Below, one piece after another: positions 53,129 through 61,495 of a stretch of DNA of 64,000 nt. The notes below the pieces were generated by a model. That model searched no databases. It was not told the DNA's origin and saw only the letters and a list, made by a program, of their open reading frames with translations. The position numbers and the translations under genes were made by a program. This DNA comes from an uncultured Litoreibacter sp. (GTDB taxonomy: Bacteria; Pseudomonadota; Alphaproteobacteria; Rhodobacterales; Rhodobacteraceae), in the NCBI RefSeq assembly GCF_947487515.1, contig NZ_CANKWO010000004.1, positions 124,001 through 188,000 of the forward strand, read 5' to 3'. Position 1 is the first letter of the stretch; each line of letters starts with the position of its first letter.

Positions 53129-53866
53129 ATGCCGCTGTTGAGCAAAGGCCGATATGACGTTCGTTTGGCGACGAGCAGATGCGATGTAGAGGCCGCGCAA
53201 CGGCTGCGGGCCCTTGCCTTTCGGGGGCAGGGGGCGACCGTTGACACGGATGAGTTCGACGCGCGCTGCGAACATATGTTGGTAGAAGACGCGGCCAGTG
53301 GCGAATTGGTTTGCTGTTTTCGGTTAATGTTGTTCAAGAACGGCCAAGACATCGACCAAAGCTACTCGGCGCAGCACTACGGGCTATCCCCTTTGATTGA
53401 ATACCAAGGGCCGATGGTCGAGTTGGGGCGGTTTTGCGTCCACCCCGATCACGCCGACCCAGATATCCTGCGCGTCGCTTGGGGCGCGCTTACGGCTTAT
53501 ATCGATGACACCGGTGTGAAGATGCTGTTTGGGTGCTCCTCCTTCAAGGGCACCTCCGAAGAGACCTATCTGGACAGTTTTTCCTTGCTGAAAGATCGCC
53601 ATTTGGCGCCCAAACGCTGGCTGCCTCGGGTGAAGGCACCGGCGATCTTCCCCTTTGCGCGCAAGCTGCGGTTGCGCCGACCCGACCTGCAAGTCGCGAT
53701 GAAAAACATGCCCCCTTTGCTGCGCAGCTACCTGCTGATGGGGGGCTGGGTGAGTGACCATGCGGTGATTGACGCAGAGCTCAACACGCTCCATGTCTTC
53801 ACCGGACTGGAAATCGGGACGATTCCGCCCAAACGAAAGCAGCTTTTGCGCGCTGTCGCCGGCTGA
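53129..53866 (+). CDS. olsB: L-ornithine N-alpha-acyltransferase
   Basis: GNAT-fold acyltransferase that makes lyso-ornithine lipid from ornithine and 3-hydroxyacyl-ACP. Family motifs: YDVRLATSRCDVEAAQRLRALAFRG, VELGRFCVHPDHADPDILRVAWGAL, MLFGCSSFKGT and PPLLRSYLLMGGWVSDHAVIDAELNTLHVFTGLE. Start 53129 has GGAGGA seven bases upstream. olsA is not in the window and must be elsewhere for ornithine lipid to form. Expression under phosphate limitation is known for some species, but no Pho box is recognised here. Confidence 0.9.
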   Translation: MPLLSKGRYDVRLATSRCDVEAAQRLRALAFRGQGATVDTDEFDARCEHMLVEDAASGELVCCFRLMLFKNGQDIDQSYSAQHYGLSPLIEYQGPMVELGRFCVHPDHADPDILRVAWGALTAYIDDTGVKMLFGCSSFKGTSEETYLDSFSLLKDRHLAPKRWLPRVKAPAIFPFARKLRLRRPDLQVAMKNMPPLLRSYLLMGGWVSDHAVIDAELNTLHVFTGLEIGTIPPKRKQLLRAVAG

Positions 53867-53906
53867 TGAGTTGACGCCGTAGCGCGGACCCCGTAGCGGG
53901 TGGTTC

Positions 53907-55724
53907 ATGGCACGTACACCGCATTTACAACTGACCGACATCTCGCTGAACTTTGGCGGCGATCCCTTGTTTTCCGATCTTGGACTTGTGGTCCAACCCG
54001 GCGACCGCGTGGCCCTTGTGGGGCGCAACGGATCGGGCAAATCGACCTTGATGAAAGTCATGGGCGGCTTGATTGAGCCAGACACCGGCCAACGCTTCTT
54101 GGCCCCCGGTGTGACCACCGGCTACATGCACCAAGAGCCCGATTTGACGGGGTTCGACACGCTTGGGGAATTCGCGCTGAGCGATATGGACCCCAGCGAG
54201 GAATACAAGCTGTTGAGTGCGGCCGAGGGGCTGAAGTTGAACCTTGAGGCCAAGGTTGACGCGGCCTCCGGCGGGGAGCGGCGCCGCGCGGCTTTGGCAA
54301 AACTGTTGGCCGAAGCACCTGAATTGATGCTTCTGGACGAGCCAACCAACCACTTGGACATTGAGGCCATCGCATGGCTGGAGGGGCATTTGTCCTCGAC
54401 CCGCGCAGCCTACATTCTGATTTCACACGACAGGGCGTTCTTGCGTGCATTGACCCGCGCCACTCTTTGGGTCGACCGCGGCCAAGTGCGGCGGCAAGAG
54501 CAGGGCTTCGACCGCTTTGAAGAATGGCGTGACAAGATGTGGGAAGAAGAAGACCAGCAACGCCACAAATTGAACCGCAAGATCAAGGCCGAAGCCCGTT
54601 GGGCGGTAGAGGGCATCTCCGCGCGCCGCAAACGCAACCAAGGGCGCGTGCGTGCCTTGCAGGATCTGCGGGCGGAAAAAGCCAGCCAAATCAAACGCCA
54701 AGGGGCCGCCGCGATGGCGCTGGATGCGGGGCCGAAGTCGGGCAAGCAGGTGTTTGTGATGGACGATGTGTCACTGGCGTTCGGTGACAAGACCATTGTT
54801 AAGAACTTCTCATTGAAGGTGAACCGCGGCGACCGCATCGCCCTTGTCGGACCCAATGGCGCGGGGAAAACCACGCTGTTGAAATTAATGACCGCAGAGG
54901 TCGCCCCCGACAGTGGCACCGTGAAAATTGGCACCAATCTGGAGATGGCGGTTTTTGATCAGAACCGCGCTGCGCTGAACCCCGAAGACACCTTGTGGTC
55001 TGCAATGACCGAAGACCCCGCCACCCGCGTACGCGGGCAAGGTGACCATGTTATGGTGCGGGGGAACCCCAAACATGTGGTCGGATACCTTAAGGAGTTC
55101 TTGTTTGACGAAGGGCAGGCGCGCGCGCCGGTTAAGTCCTTGTCGGGCGGTGAGAAGGCGCGGCTATTGCTGGCGCGGATCATGGCGCGAAGCAGCAACC
55201 TGCTGATCCTTGATGAACCGACAAACGACTTGGACATCGAAACGCTGGACCTGATGCAGGAACTCATCTCGGACTATGACGGCACGGTGATCCTTGTCAG
55301 CCACGACCGTGATTTTCTGGACCGTGTGGCTTCGACCACAGTGGCGCTGAAGGACGGCAATGCGACGGTCTATGCCGGCGGTTGGTCCGACTATAAAACG
55401 CAGGCCGCCGAAGCCGGAGACGCGACGGTTCTGTCCGAGAAACCGGTGAAGTCGCGCCGTGAAAAAGGGCGCGAAGCGGCGGAGGAAAAGAACACGGACG
55501 GCGGATTGTCCTTCACCGAGAAGCACCGCCTAGAAGCACTGCCCGCTGAAATGGAGCGCTTGGAAGCAGAGATTGCCAAATTGGTTGAGTTCCTGTCTGA
55601 TCCAAATCTATTCACCGATCATCCGGCCAAATTCCAAAAGGCCACAGATGCGCTGGTGGAGCGGCAAGCCGTCTTGGACGCTGCCGAGGAAGAATGGATG
55701 CATCTCGAGGAAAAGGCGGGCTAA
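53907..55724 (+). CDS. ABC-F family ATPase (Uup-like)
   Basis: Soluble protein with two ABC cassettes and no membrane domain; 605 residues. Walker A motifs GRNGSGKST (about 38) and GPNGAGKTT (about 317), signatures SGGERRRAAL and SGGEKARLLL, Walker B LMLLDEPTNHLD and LLILDEPTNDLD. The C-terminal 80 residues form a coiled coil (EMERLEAEIAKLVEFL), characteristic of Uup. ABC-F proteins act at the ribosomal E site or in DNA-linked roles (Uup). An Ldh2-family gene starts three bases after its stop. Confidence 0.93.
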   Translation: MARTPHLQLTDISLNFGGDPLFSDLGLVVQPGDRVALVGRNGSGKSTLMKVMGGLIEPDTGQRFLAPGVTTGYMHQEPDLTGFDTLGEFALSDMDPSEEYKLLSAAEGLKLNLEAKVDAASGGERRRAALAKLLAEAPELMLLDEPTNHLDIEAIAWLEGHLSSTRAAYILISHDRAFLRALTRATLWVDRGQVRRQEQGFDRFEEWRDKMWEEEDQQRHKLNRKIKAEARWAVEGISARRKRNQGRVRALQDLRAEKASQIKRQGAAAMALDAGPKSGKQVFVMDDVSLAFGDKTIVKNFSLKVNRGDRIALVGPNGAGKTTLLKLMTAEVAPDSGTVKIGTNLEMAVFDQNRAALNPEDTLWSAMTEDPATRVRGQGDHVMVRGNPKHVVGYLKEFLFDEGQARAPVKSLSGGEKARLLLARIMARSSNLLILDEPTNDLDIETLDLMQELISDYDGTVILVSHDRDFLDRVASTTVALKDGNATVYAGGWSDYKTQAAEAGDATVLSEKPVKSRREKGREAAEEKNTDGGLSFTEKHRLEALPAEMERLEAEIAKLVEFLSDPNLFTDHPAKFQKATDALVERQAVLDAAEEEWMHLEEKAG

Positions 55725-55727
55725 CGC

Positions 55728-56702
55728 ATGGCGACAGTGACACTTGAAGAGATTGAAACCTTAAGTGTCGCGGCCTTGACCCGCCATGGCGCAGCCCCTT
55801 GGGTGACTGCCGAAGTCGCCCGCGCAATTCGCCGCGCAGAGGAAACGGGCAACGTTATTTGCGGTTTGTATTACCTTGAAAGCTATTGTTTGCAGCTGAC
55901 ATCTGGGCGGGTAAACGGCGTTGTGGAGCCAGAGGTGACACGCCCGCGCCCTGGGGCGGTGAAGGCGGATGCGAAATTCGGCTTTGCCCAAGCAGCCTTT
56001 GCGCGCGCCTTGCCCGAAGCCGTCGCAGCGGCCACAGAAAACGGCACCGCATCCTTGGCCGTGGCACATGCGCATACCTGCACCTCGCTTGGGTTCTTCA
56101 CCGAGCAGATCGCAGCTGCTGGGTTGATCGGCATCGGGTTTACCAATGCCTCTCCGGTGGTGGCCCCGCCAAATGGGAACGCAGCGGTGATCGGCACCAA
56201 CCCGATTGCCATGACCGTGCCAGGACAAGACGCGCCAGCGATGCATTTCGACTTCTCAACCTCTGCCGTGGCTTTGGGCAAAATCACCATGGCCAAATCC
56301 GCAGGCGAGAAAATCCCCCTTGGCTGGGCCGTGGATGCGCAGGGGCAACCAACCACCGACCCCGAAGCTGCCCTGCAAGGGGCATTGGTTTCTGCCGGAG
56401 GCTACAAAGGTTGGGGCTTCGGGCTGATGGGGGAGGTCTTGGCCGCAGGGATGACGGGATCGGTCAACTCGCTTGACGTCGGGGGGCTGAAGTTGGCTGA
56501 TGGGCCTCCGCACGGGCTGGGCCAGTTCTATATGCTGATGGACCCGGGCACCTACACAGATGCCTTTGACGCACGAATTGCCCGCGTTGTGGACGCCGTC
56601 GCACAACAGCCGGATGCGCGCATCCCCGGAGCAGCACGTGACCTTAAGGCACAGGTGCAAGTTGCTGATAGTTTATGGGAAAAGCTGCTGGGTTTGACCT
56701 AA
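55728..56702 (+). CDS. Ldh2-family NAD(P)H-dependent oxidoreductase (malate/L-lactate dehydrogenase type)
   Basis: Belongs to the Ldh2/malate dehydrogenase-2 fold of 2-oxoacid or cyclic-imine reductases. The catalytic His is in LAVAHAHTCTSLGFF, and the cofactor site in GTNPIAMTVPG and FDFSTSAVALGKI. Candidate reactions are ureidoglycolate, sulfolactate, malate or piperideine-2-carboxylate/pyrroline-2-carboxylate reduction; context does not choose. It follows the ABC-F gene by three bases and shares overlapping stops with the convergent YdcZ-type gene. Confidence 0.88.
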   Translation: MATVTLEEIETLSVAALTRHGAAPWVTAEVARAIRRAEETGNVICGLYYLESYCLQLTSGRVNGVVEPEVTRPRPGAVKADAKFGFAQAAFARALPEAVAAATENGTASLAVAHAHTCTSLGFFTEQIAAAGLIGIGFTNASPVVAPPNGNAAVIGTNPIAMTVPGQDAPAMHFDFSTSAVALGKITMAKSAGEKIPLGWAVDAQGQPTTDPEAALQGALVSAGGYKGWGFGLMGEVLAAGMTGSVNSLDVGGLKLADGPPHGLGQFYMLMDPGTYTDAFDARIARVVDAVAQQPDARIPGAARDLKAQVQVADSLWEKLLGLT

Positions 56703-57148
56703 GGCTTGCCGGTGATCTGGGTCAGGAATACGCCGCCTGCCATCACCGCGATCCCCGCTGCGCGCAGCGCCGTAATGGAGGTCTGCGTGGCCCCGAACAG
56801 CCCGAAGTGATCGATCATCGCCGCAGAGATCAACTGCCCCAAAAGCACGAAGAACACGGCATTCCCGACGCCAAAATGTGGGGCGATATAGGTGATGGTC
56901 AGCACATAGAAGGCGATCAACACCCCTGCGAACAACAAGTGCTTCGGCGCATCCGCAACTTTGGCGATGGCTGCTGGTCCTGTGACAAGTGCCACCAGCA
57001 ACGCACTTAGGAAGGCCACGGCAAACAACACCACCGAGGCCGCCGCGGGCGCGCCAATCGTGCGCCCCAGACTGGCGTTCAACGCTGCAAGGACGGGTAT
57101 TCCAATTCCAGCTGCAAGCATGATGAGGGCATATGTCGTGTTGCTCAT
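56699..57148 (-). CDS. DMT-family transporter (DUF606/YdcZ)
   Basis: A 149-residue inner-membrane protein with five hydrophobic segments, beginning MSNTTYALIMLAAGIGIPVLAALNASLG, the DUF606 signature (N-terminal PxxxxxNAxLG). Single-repeat DMT proteins such as YdcZ probably act as dimers. Substrate unknown. Its stop overlaps the neighbour's stop by three bases (CTAA). Confidence 0.88.
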   Translation of the reverse strand: MSNTTYALIMLAAGIGIPVLAALNASLGRTIGAPAAASVVLFAVAFLSALLVALVTGPAAIAKVADAPKHLLFAGVLIAFYVLTITYIAPHFGVGNAVFFVLLGQLISAAMIDHFGLFGATQTSITALRAAGIAVMAGGVFLTQITGKP

Positions 57149-57255
57149 GGCGGGGTATCGCTTGATTTTGGGGCGTTCGCTCGGAAGTGATGCATAGAGT
57201 GGTGGCAAAGCGCAAGCAGGCAGTTAAGCTGCACGGACGATATTGGAGCAAGCCC

Positions 57256-57861
57256 ATGCCAAATGCCTATCACGAGATCGCCTTCACGCCCGCCGTCAAA
57301 GCCCTGCAAGAGGCTGAAGGCAGCCGCAAGCTATATGAGAAATACGAAGCCTCCCCCAAACGCATGAAGACGCAACTCACGCCGCCCGAGCTTACCTATA
57401 TCGCGGCCCGTGATAGCTTTTACATGTCGTCTGTCGGGGAGACGGGCTGGCCCTATATGCAGCACCGCGGCGGTCCTGCGGGGTTCATCAAACCCCTCAA
57501 TGCACAGGAATTCGGCTGGGCAGAATATGTCGGCAACCGTCAATACATCAGCACCGGAAACATCGCACAGAATGACCGCGTGGCTTTGTTTTTTATCGAT
57601 TACGCCAGTAAAACGCGGCTCAAGCTCTTTGGGCACGCCCGCGTCATCGCAAAGGACGACCCGTTGATGGTGCAGCTTGGCGCTGGGGCCGACGACCGGC
57701 AGGTGGAGCGCGGTATGGTCGTGCGCGTGGCCAGCTATGAGTGGAACTGCCCCAAATACATAACCGAGCGCTACACGCGCGACGAGATTCAACACGCGAT
57801 GACGCAAATGGGCGCGCGGATTGCCGAACTTGAAGCGCTGCTGGCGGCAAAGGATAGCTAG
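57256..57861 (+). CDS. Pyridoxamine 5'-phosphate oxidase-family flavin-binding protein
   Basis: Split-barrel FMN-binding protein, 201 residues. Family blocks: ARDSFYMSSVGETGWPYMQHRGGPAGFIK, RQYISTGNIAQNDRVALFFIDY and RLKLFGHARVI, and YEWNCPKYITERY. The C-terminal short coiled coil (ARIAELEALLAAK) is typical of this PNPOx-like subfamily. Likely an FMN-dependent reductase or oxidase; not PdxH itself. Start 57256 has TTGGAG upstream. Its stop overlaps that of the fkbM pseudogene. Confidence 0.88.
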   Translation: MPNAYHEIAFTPAVKALQEAEGSRKLYEKYEASPKRMKTQLTPPELTYIAARDSFYMSSVGETGWPYMQHRGGPAGFIKPLNAQEFGWAEYVGNRQYISTGNIAQNDRVALFFIDYASKTRLKLFGHARVIAKDDPLMVQLGAGADDRQVERGMVVRVASYEWNCPKYITERYTRDEIQHAMTQMGARIAELEALLAAKDS

Positions 57862-58200
57862 GCCGCAGGCAACTCTACCGCCGGACCCAAATACCAGTCA
57901 TCAAATCGAGACACGCTTTCAAAGACACGACGGTAGCCCTGCGCGGTCAAAAGCGAGCGGATTTGTTCCCGTTGGAGCGCGTAATTATGCTCTACCGTGA
58001 TGACATTGAAGCTGTGTTTGGAAAAATCGAAAGCCTGCAGAATTTCAAACTCCGCGCGGGGCTTGAGTGAGCTCCAGTGTATCGCCAGTCGCTTTCCAAA
58101 CGCAGTCTGTTTCGATCGCGCAATTGGGCAGGGCAGGACTCTAAGGCGTCCAAGCAGCTCAGACGCAAACCACGCGGCATCGCTTTCACAAATGTCCCCC
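57858..58200 (-). pseudogene. Decayed FkbM-family methyltransferase
   Basis: Fragments of one FkbM methyltransferase survive in different frames. The 5' piece GDICESDAAWFASELLGRLR resembles the IEPD..WF..L...R block. A second frame nearby gives LPNCAIETDCVWKATGDTLELTQAP, the mid-domain, and runs into a stop. The third frame, intact to the natural end, gives EFEILQAFDFSKHSFNVITVEHNY...LTAQGYRRVFESVSRFDDWYLGP. The expected DxEGxE catalytic/SAM segment between pieces two and three is missing, so an out-of-frame deletion near 58050 and at least one frameshift near 58135 have occurred. The SAM-binding N-terminus is also absent. Confidence 0.72.
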
Positions 58201-58269
58201 GCATTTTTTGCTTTAGCGGGGGGGATATTATCCCGTCGCGCAAGGGTTTTGGCGCGGCAGGCCTTTGGG

Positions 58270-58989
58270 TCAGTAGGTGGCCCGCCCACCGGATAGGTCG
58301 AAGACGGCGCCGGTGGTAAAGGAATTTTCTGCGGATACGATCCATGCGACCATATTGGCCACCTCTTCGACCTCCAAGAAGCGGTCTCGCGGGATTTTGG
58401 ACAGCATGTAGCCGATGTGCTCCTCGCTCATCTGATCAAAGATCGGCGTGCGGGCAGCGGCGGGGGTGATGCAGTTCACGGCGATATTCTGCCCCGCGTT
58501 CTCTTTGCCGGCGGATTTGGTGAAGCCGATGACGCCCGCCTTTGAGGCGGAATAGGCGCAGGCGTTCGGGTTGCCCTCTTTGCCCGCAATGGAGGCAATG
58601 TTCAGGATGCGGCCATAATTGCGCGCCTGCATGCTGGGTAGAACGGCCTTAATGGTGTTATAGGTCCCTGTCAGGTTGATCGCGATGATCTGCGCCCAAG
58701 CGTCATCGTCATATTCAGTAACCGGGGCGTTTGGCCCCGCAACCCCCGCAGAGTTCACCAAAATATCCACCGGACCAAGGGCCGCGACCGATGCGGCGAG
58801 CGCCTCTGTGACCGACGCCATATCCGCGATGTCGCATTTGGTGTTGAAATCACCTGATGTGGCGTCCTGCATATCCCACACCGCGACCTTTGCGCCGGAG
58901 GCTTGCAAGCGCTGGGTCACGGCCAGCCCAATGCCCTGTGCGCCCCCCGTCACCACCGCCACACGGCCAGTCATATCGTACGTATTCAT
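58270..58989 (-). CDS. Short-chain dehydrogenase/reductase
   Basis: Classical NAD(P)-dependent SDR of 239 residues: TGGAQGIG at 15-22, VNSAGVAG at about 83-90, and catalytic Ser-Tyr-Lys in NIASIAG and AYSASKAGVIG (about 135-153). The FEVEEVANMVAWIVSAENSFTTGAVFDLSGGRATY end resembles sugar or cyclic-alcohol dehydrogenases of the 3-oxoacyl-reductase type. Substrate not known. It lies just upstream (in minus order) of the decayed fkbM. Confidence 0.9.
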   Translation of the reverse strand: MNTYDMTGRVAVVTGGAQGIGLAVTQRLQASGAKVAVWDMQDATSGDFNTKCDIADMASVTEALAASVAALGPVDILVNSAGVAGPNAPVTEYDDDAWAQIIAINLTGTYNTIKAVLPSMQARNYGRILNIASIAGKEGNPNACAYSASKAGVIGFTKSAGKENAGQNIAVNCITPAAARTPIFDQMSEEHIGYMLSKIPRDRFLEVEEVANMVAWIVSAENSFTTGAVFDLSGGRATY

Positions 58990-59007
58990 TCTGGGTCCTC
59001 CCGATGC

Positions 59008-59691
59008 TCAGTCACAAATTCCTTTCAACTCGACGTCGCGCCAAGGCAGCACCATCTTGGTGCGGTCAAGGCGGCCGGTCATGGCGGCGAGGTCGAAATA
59101 CGGGCTCAGCAGGGCCTCAAGGCGCGAGGTGCGCGGGGCTTTCGGGGCAAGGGTCGCGCAGCAGACATATTCCTCAACGATGGCGCCTTGTTGCTCGTAG
59201 CCGAACTCCAGATAATCGGGGTTGGTGGTCAACTCGAACAGATATGGATCGGGCTGGGTCTGATGCTCTTTTGCGGCCTTGAGCGGGTGGTACCCCGTCA
59301 GCTCGTGGTTTTGCCATTGCCACACATGAACAAACTCATGCGCCAAAAACATCGCGGCCAAAATATGCGCGGCATCTGGATAGGCGGGCATGTAGTCACG
59401 GGCGATAAAATCTGGGTTCACGTTGATTGTATTGAACAAAACCGTGGCCCCCGGGGATCCGGTGATCGTTGGTTCGGTGTTCGGGGGGAATAGCTTTTGG
59501 GCGCAGGTGGTGCGTGGCGGCGTGGGATAGGTGGCACGATAGAGCTTAAGCGCCGGCGCGCGGCGAATGCGTATTTTGCGGGCGTCTAACGTGGGCCCGT
59601 GGAACTCGGTCGCGAAGCGCAATTCGGCCTCGGACAAGGGGCGCCCGCAGGCGGTCAGGGCAACGAAAGCAAGGAAAATCAGCAGGCGCAT
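59008..59691 (-). CDS. Zincin-like lipoprotein
   Basis: A 227-residue lipoprotein precursor: MRLLIFLAFVALTAC lipobox with Cys 15. FLAHEFVHVWQWQNHELTGY contains HExxH (about 117-121), and GAIVEEYVCC gives a downstream Glu, suggesting a metal-dependent hydrolase. The family is not one I can name with confidence. The protein has several Cys that could form disulfides. Start 59691 is chosen because it gives the lipoprotein signal; the longer frame to 59796 lacks sense. Confidence 0.72.
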   Translation of the reverse strand: MRLLIFLAFVALTACGRPLSEAELRFATEFHGPTLDARKIRIRRAPALKLYRATYPTPPRTTCAQKLFPPNTEPTITGSPGATVLFNTINVNPDFIARDYMPAYPDAAHILAAMFLAHEFVHVWQWQNHELTGYHPLKAAKEHQTQPDPYLFELTTNPDYLEFGYEQQGAIVEEYVCCATLAPKAPRTSRLEALLSPYFDLAAMTGRLDRTKMVLPWRDVELKGICD

Positions 59692-59798
59692 GGCGGCACA
59701 GTGGCAAGAGTTCGCGGGCAGGGCAAGGGGTTTGACATGGCGCAAAGCGGGGAGGGTGCAGAGTGCTAAGATTGCGTTAACTGATCGTGGAGGCACAT

Positions 59799-60188
59799 AT
59801 GAAACTCATCTATTTACTGGCGCTCGGAGCAGTGGCGGCCTGCGCCAGCCCAGAGCCCCCAACCGGCGCGCAGCTATATGCGGAAAACTGCACCGCCTGT
59901 CACGGCGCGGATGGCACGGGATCAGGCTGGGTCGGGGCCGGATTGCAACGCAAACCCGCGAACCTGACAACGCTAAGCGCCCGTAACGGCGGCGTTTTTC
60001 CGATGGTGCGGGTGCTGAGCACAATCGACGGCTTCCACCGCAACCCGTCATTCGAGACGGCCATGCCGGAGTTTGGCAGCTGGTTTGGCGGGCCTATGGA
60101 CCAGATCGAATTGGACGGGGTGATGACGCCCGTGCCGCAGCCGTTATTGGCGGTGGCGGAGTATTTGGAAAGTATTCAGGTGGAGTGA
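59799..60188 (+). CDS. Lipid-anchored c-type cytochrome
   Basis: A 129-residue class I cytochrome c with lipoprotein signal (LGAVAAC). Heme site CTACH at about 31-35 within ENCTACHGADGTG; a probable axial Met is in AMPEFGSWFGG (about 89); C-terminal helix LLAVAEYLES is characteristic. It is a single-heme periplasmic electron carrier. GTGGAGG precedes the ATG. It is divergent from the zincin-like lipoprotein gene and no oxidase or dehydrogenase partner adjoins. Confidence 0.92.
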   Translation: MKLIYLLALGAVAACASPEPPTGAQLYAENCTACHGADGTGSGWVGAGLQRKPANLTTLSARNGGVFPMVRVLSTIDGFHRNPSFETAMPEFGSWFGGPMDQIELDGVMTPVPQPLLAVAEYLESIQVE

Positions 60189-60254
60189 TTTTGGCGGTCT
60201 GCAAACTGTCGGACTTATGTCGGGCAGAACATCCAGCGTGGAATCAAGGCCGCA

Positions 60255-60412
60255 GGCCGCCACCTCTCGTCGTTTTCTTGGAAACGACTGCCGGCAACAC
60301 ATTGCAAGCAATGTGTGAGAGGCATCGCCGTCCATTGCCGGCAACACATCGAAGATGTGTGAGAGGGCGCCCCGTTTTGCCGAAGGCAAACCTGCGGTAT
60401 GACGGGGCGGCG
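60255..60412. repeat. Cluster of short palindromes (REP-like)
   Basis: Between the cytochrome gene and the restriction gene lies a 324-base gap with dense dyad symmetry. Two related units (60289-60322 and 60336-60366) read TGCCGGCAACACAT...ATGTGTGAGAGG, each a hairpin (ACACATTGC/GCAATGTGT and ACACATC/GATGTGT). Before them GTCGTTTTC-TTG-GAAACGAC is preceded by CCTCTC, the inverse of GAGAGG. After them CGCCCCGT pairs with ACGGGGCG around an inner TTTGCC-GAA-GGCAAA. Loops of GAA/TTG recur. No T-runs, so not simple terminators. Resembles a REP/BIME cluster. Confidence 0.65.
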
Positions 60413-60512
60413 ATTTGGCTGGTGTTGCGACAGGTCAGTTTGGGGGGGAGGAGTTTGGCTATGGTGTCGTGGAAGTCCCAGCGTAGTCATTCAAGGTATG
60501 CATTTCCCGAAT

Positions 60513-61466
60513 TCATTTGTGCAAAAACTGGAGCGTTTCCTTTAGAGCTTGAAGATCTGCGGTGTTGTTTTGCTTATGAATCATGCGATGGCAAGTTGGG
60601 CACAATACCATAAAGTCGTCGGGTACCTGGTATCTTCTTGTTTCACCTTCGGATAGGCCACTGATCGGTTTCGAGTGGTGAACGTCTAAGGGGGTGTTTT
60701 GAAGCTTTCCACTGTAATTGTAATGAATCGCTGGGTCGAGATTACATCCTTGGCAGATTGGCGGGAGCGCCTTCAGGACTTCCTTTCGAACGCTTTCTGA
60801 ACGCTCTATCCTTCTTGACAGAATATACCGTCTAGTCTCTTCAATATCTTTGGAACCAGCTTCCTCTTGCATGACATCAGATGGTGTCGAGCCACCTCGA
60901 TCAATTAGAGTTTCATATGCATAGATCATTTGTTGCAGATCTTCATAAAAAGAACCCTCATCAATTGAGGCGGCATTGTATTTTCTGCCAAACGAGTGAC
61001 CAGCCACGTACCCGGTAGGCAACGATGCCGTGGAGCCTAAGTTTATTTCGCTCGTGTTAAAGTGCTTGGAAAACTCTGGAACTCGCAGTGCCATATCTTG
61101 GGCTCTTCTTTTGAGAACTTCGCGGCCCTTGCTTTCTCCAAACTCTTGATAAACTTGCGTTGTCCCTTGGTTCAGTGAAAGAAAAATGTCCTGAGTATGA
61201 GGGTTGATTAGGTAGACAACGTAGAAACCTGTTGTGGCGCTCTTAGTAATTAACGGATCAAAGAACCCTAACCACGGCACCGAGGCCCATACTCCTGCGC
61301 CAACGCTTGCCTTAACATTCAACGCGAAAGGTAGGAAGATCAGCTGCTTTTTCGCTTCAATTGCAATGTCGTGGCGTACAAAGTTTCCGAACTCACTTTC
61401 TGCAAATGGTTTAACTCTTGCGTGGGCATATTCTCGGGCAAGGCGCGCAAGCATTTGGTGAAGCAT
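60513..61466 (-). CDS. McrB-N (DUF3578)/HNH endonuclease, predicted type IV restriction enzyme
   Basis: A 317-residue protein with two domains. Residues about 1-190 match the McrB N-terminal (DUF3578) module: VKASVGAGVWASVPWLGFFD, GFYVVYLIN and IFLSLNQGTT; the module recognises modified DNA bases in McrB-type systems. Residues about 230-310 form an HNH nuclease: CQGC, LDVHHSKPIS and VLCPTCHRMIH, with zinc Cys pairs and the His residues, though the usual Asn of DFM/NLI is Asp. Together this predicts a modification-dependent restriction endonuclease. It is clearly AT-richer than parE, which lies 29 bases upstream on the same strand, so it may be transcribed from the parE promoter. No methylase or GTPase partner is present. 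Confidence 0.85.
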   Translation of the reverse strand: MLHQMLARLAREYAHARVKPFAESEFGNFVRHDIAIEAKKQLIFLPFALNVKASVGAGVWASVPWLGFFDPLITKSATTGFYVVYLINPHTQDIFLSLNQGTTQVYQEFGESKGREVLKRRAQDMALRVPEFSKHFNTSEINLGSTASLPTGYVAGHSFGRKYNAASIDEGSFYEDLQQMIYAYETLIDRGGSTPSDVMQEEAGSKDIEETRRYILSRRIERSESVRKEVLKALPPICQGCNLDPAIHYNYSGKLQNTPLDVHHSKPISGLSEGETRRYQVPDDFMVLCPTCHRMIHKQNNTADLQALKETLQFLHK

Positions 61467-61495
61467 ATGCTAGTTCCTCTTCAATCCGTCATCAT

